A stretch of DNA of 64,000 nt, taken from Blastococcus capsensis (GTDB lineage Bacteria; Actinomycetota; Actinomycetes; Mycobacteriales; Geodermatophilaceae). Location of the stretch: NCBI RefSeq assembly GCF_030165005.1, contig NZ_JASNNW010000007.1, forward strand, positions 124,001-188,000, in the 5' to 3' direction. The translations under genes were made by a program, and so were the position numbers. Below are positions 63,146 through 64,000 of the stretch, piece after piece; the first letter of the stretch is position 1; every line of letters starts with the position of its first letter. The notes beneath the pieces were generated by a model. That model ran no database searches, was not told the origin of the DNA, and was given only the letters and a program-made list of their open reading frames with translations.

Positions 63146-64000
63146 GGGGTCAGACCTCGTCGGGTGTCTCGGGACAGCAGCACGGTGGCAGGTACGGACA
63201 GCAGCACCATGACCACCGCGTACGGGGCGGCGGCCCCGTACTCGAAGGCACTGCTCGCCGACCAGAACGCCGTGGCCAGCGTCGTCGTACCGGTGGGCGC
63301 GAGCAGCAGGGTGGCGGTCAGCTCGGTGACCACCGCGAGGAAGACCAGCGCCGCCCCCGCGCCCATCCCGGGCGCGAGCAGCGGCAGGGTGACCCGGCGC
63401 AGCCGGTCGGCGCCCGAGGAGCCCAGCGACGCCGCCACGTCGTCGTACAGCGGCGGGGACTGCTCGACCGCCGCCCGGACGGGAACGACCGCCCGCGGGA
63501 GGAACAGGATGGCGTAGGCGGCGACCAGGACCGGCACGGTCTGGTACAGCCACGGGGTGGCCCGGATGCTGAGCGTCACCAGCGCCAGGGCGACGACGAT
63601 GCCGGGGACCGCGCTGCCGACGTAGGTGGCCCGCTCCAGCAACGTCGCCACCCGGCTCCGGGCGCGCACCGCGAGCCAGCCGGTGGGCAGCGCCATCGCC
63701 GTGGTGACCAGCGCCGCCGCGGCGGCCAGCGCCAGCGTGCTGGCCGTGGTGGCGGCGAGCTCGGCCGCGTCGAGGCTGCTGGAGGCGCCGGCGAGCAACC
63801 AGTACGCCATCCCGCCGAGGGGAACGAGCAGAGCCGCGGCCACCAGCACGGCGAGCGCGGCCAGCGCCGGGACGGTCAGCCGGCGCAGCGCGGTCGGCCG
63901 GACCGGGCGGACGGCGCCGCGACCGCTGCCGGCGTAGCCGCGGGCTCCTCGCAACCGCAGCTCCCCCACCAGCAGGAACAGGCACAGCAGCACGAGCACC
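63142..64000 (-). CDS. ABC transporter permease, FbpB-like (5' end beyond window)
   Basis: The visible 286 residues hold one complete set of six TM helices with the EAA loop DDVAASLGSSGADRLRRVTLPLLAPG. The frame continues past base 64000, and the start beyond is expected to contain the first permease half of a fused FbpB-type protein. Ends with a basic RDTRRGLTP tail. Confidence 0.88.
   Translation of the reverse strand, partial: VLVLLCLFLLVGELRLRGARGYAGSGRGAVRPVRPTALRRLTVPALAALAVLVAAALLVPLGGMAYWLLAGASSSLDAAELAATTASTLALAAAAALVTTAMALPTGWLAVRARSRVATLLERATYVGSAVPGIVVALALVTLSIRATPWLYQTVPVLVAAYAILFLPRAVVPVRAAVEQSPPLYDDVAASLGSSGADRLRRVTLPLLAPGMGAGAALVFLAVVTELTATLLLAPTGTTTLATAFWSASSAFEYGAAAPYAVVMVLLSVPATVLLSRDTRRGLTP

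Overview
This 64-kb window is very GC-rich, with short intergenic gaps, many GTG starts and frequent 4-bp ATGA/GTGA gene overlaps. The gene content (IdeR with the full actinobacterial ligand set, AcuC, DUF4192, DUF2277, YibE/F, TctCBA) points to an actinobacterium. Family resemblance suggests Geodermatophilaceae (Blastococcus/Geodermatophilus/Modestobacter-like); this is inference, because the window holds no rRNA. I see no tRNA, rRNA, CRISPR array, intact insertion sequence or prophage, so it reads as ordinary chromosome.

Layout. 1-6.8 kb: acuC (cut by the left edge), iron regulator ideR, a decayed small gene, an S9 peptidase, a DUF4192 protein, a lipoprotein and a Dabb protein. 6.9-11.9 kb: a compact plus-strand cluster of GT4 glycosyltransferase, methyltransferase, alpha/alpha-toroid 'prenyltransferase-like' protein and two tandem GT2 glycosyltransferases, probably for an uncharacterised glycoconjugate. 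12-14.7 kb: minus-strand DksA-like protein, methyltransferase, YibE/F membrane protein and a STAS protein. 14.9-18.8 kb: a copper cassette (csoR, copZ, secreted His-rich protein, copA) behind a CsoR-type operator, ending in a perfect 20-bp inverted repeat and a pseudogene.

19.3-39.5 kb: about twenty consecutive minus-strand genes, most overlapping by 1-4 bp, encoding CoA ligases, CaiB/BaiF CoA-transferases, acyl-CoA dehydrogenases, enoyl-CoA hydratase, SDR, two 3-hydroxyacyl-CoA dehydrogenases, a MenB/BadI-clade ring-opening-type hydrolase, hydrolases and oxidoreductases. The set matches the steps needed to activate an alicyclic acid, make a beta-keto-CoA and cleave the ring. It is divergent from an MHS-family transporter and a GntR/FCD regulator (39.9-42.1 kb). 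The intergenic region has two facing TTGACA-type promoters, each overlapped by a copy of the same palindrome (AATGTCGGACATT / AATGACCGACATT). This is the strongest candidate for a little-described catabolic system here.

42.1-56.1 kb: reductase and C92-like peptidase genes, then an organic/hydroxy-acid utilisation region: RraA/HMG-aldolase family protein, two more GntR/FCD regulators each with a palindrome at its promoter region, an MFS transporter, a tartrate/isopropylmalate-type dehydrogenase, an aldehyde dehydrogenase remnant, cupin, ABM monooxygenase, malate/lactate dehydrogenase, a universal stress protein, a CitA/CitB-type two-component system and the divergent tctCBA tricarboxylate transporter, ended by a 13-bp-stem hairpin.

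56.1-64 kb: SDR, small conserved proteins and a GT-C membrane glycosyltransferase convergent with a minus-strand operon of HpcH/HpaI aldolase, NAD-epimerase and a polyprenyl-phosphate-type GT2. This operon begins directly at a 15/19 match to the IdeR/DtxR iron box. Upstream lies an FbpC/FbpB-like iron-type ABC transporter that runs off the right edge. With ideR at 1 kb, this suggests an iron-responsive sugar or aldol pathway.
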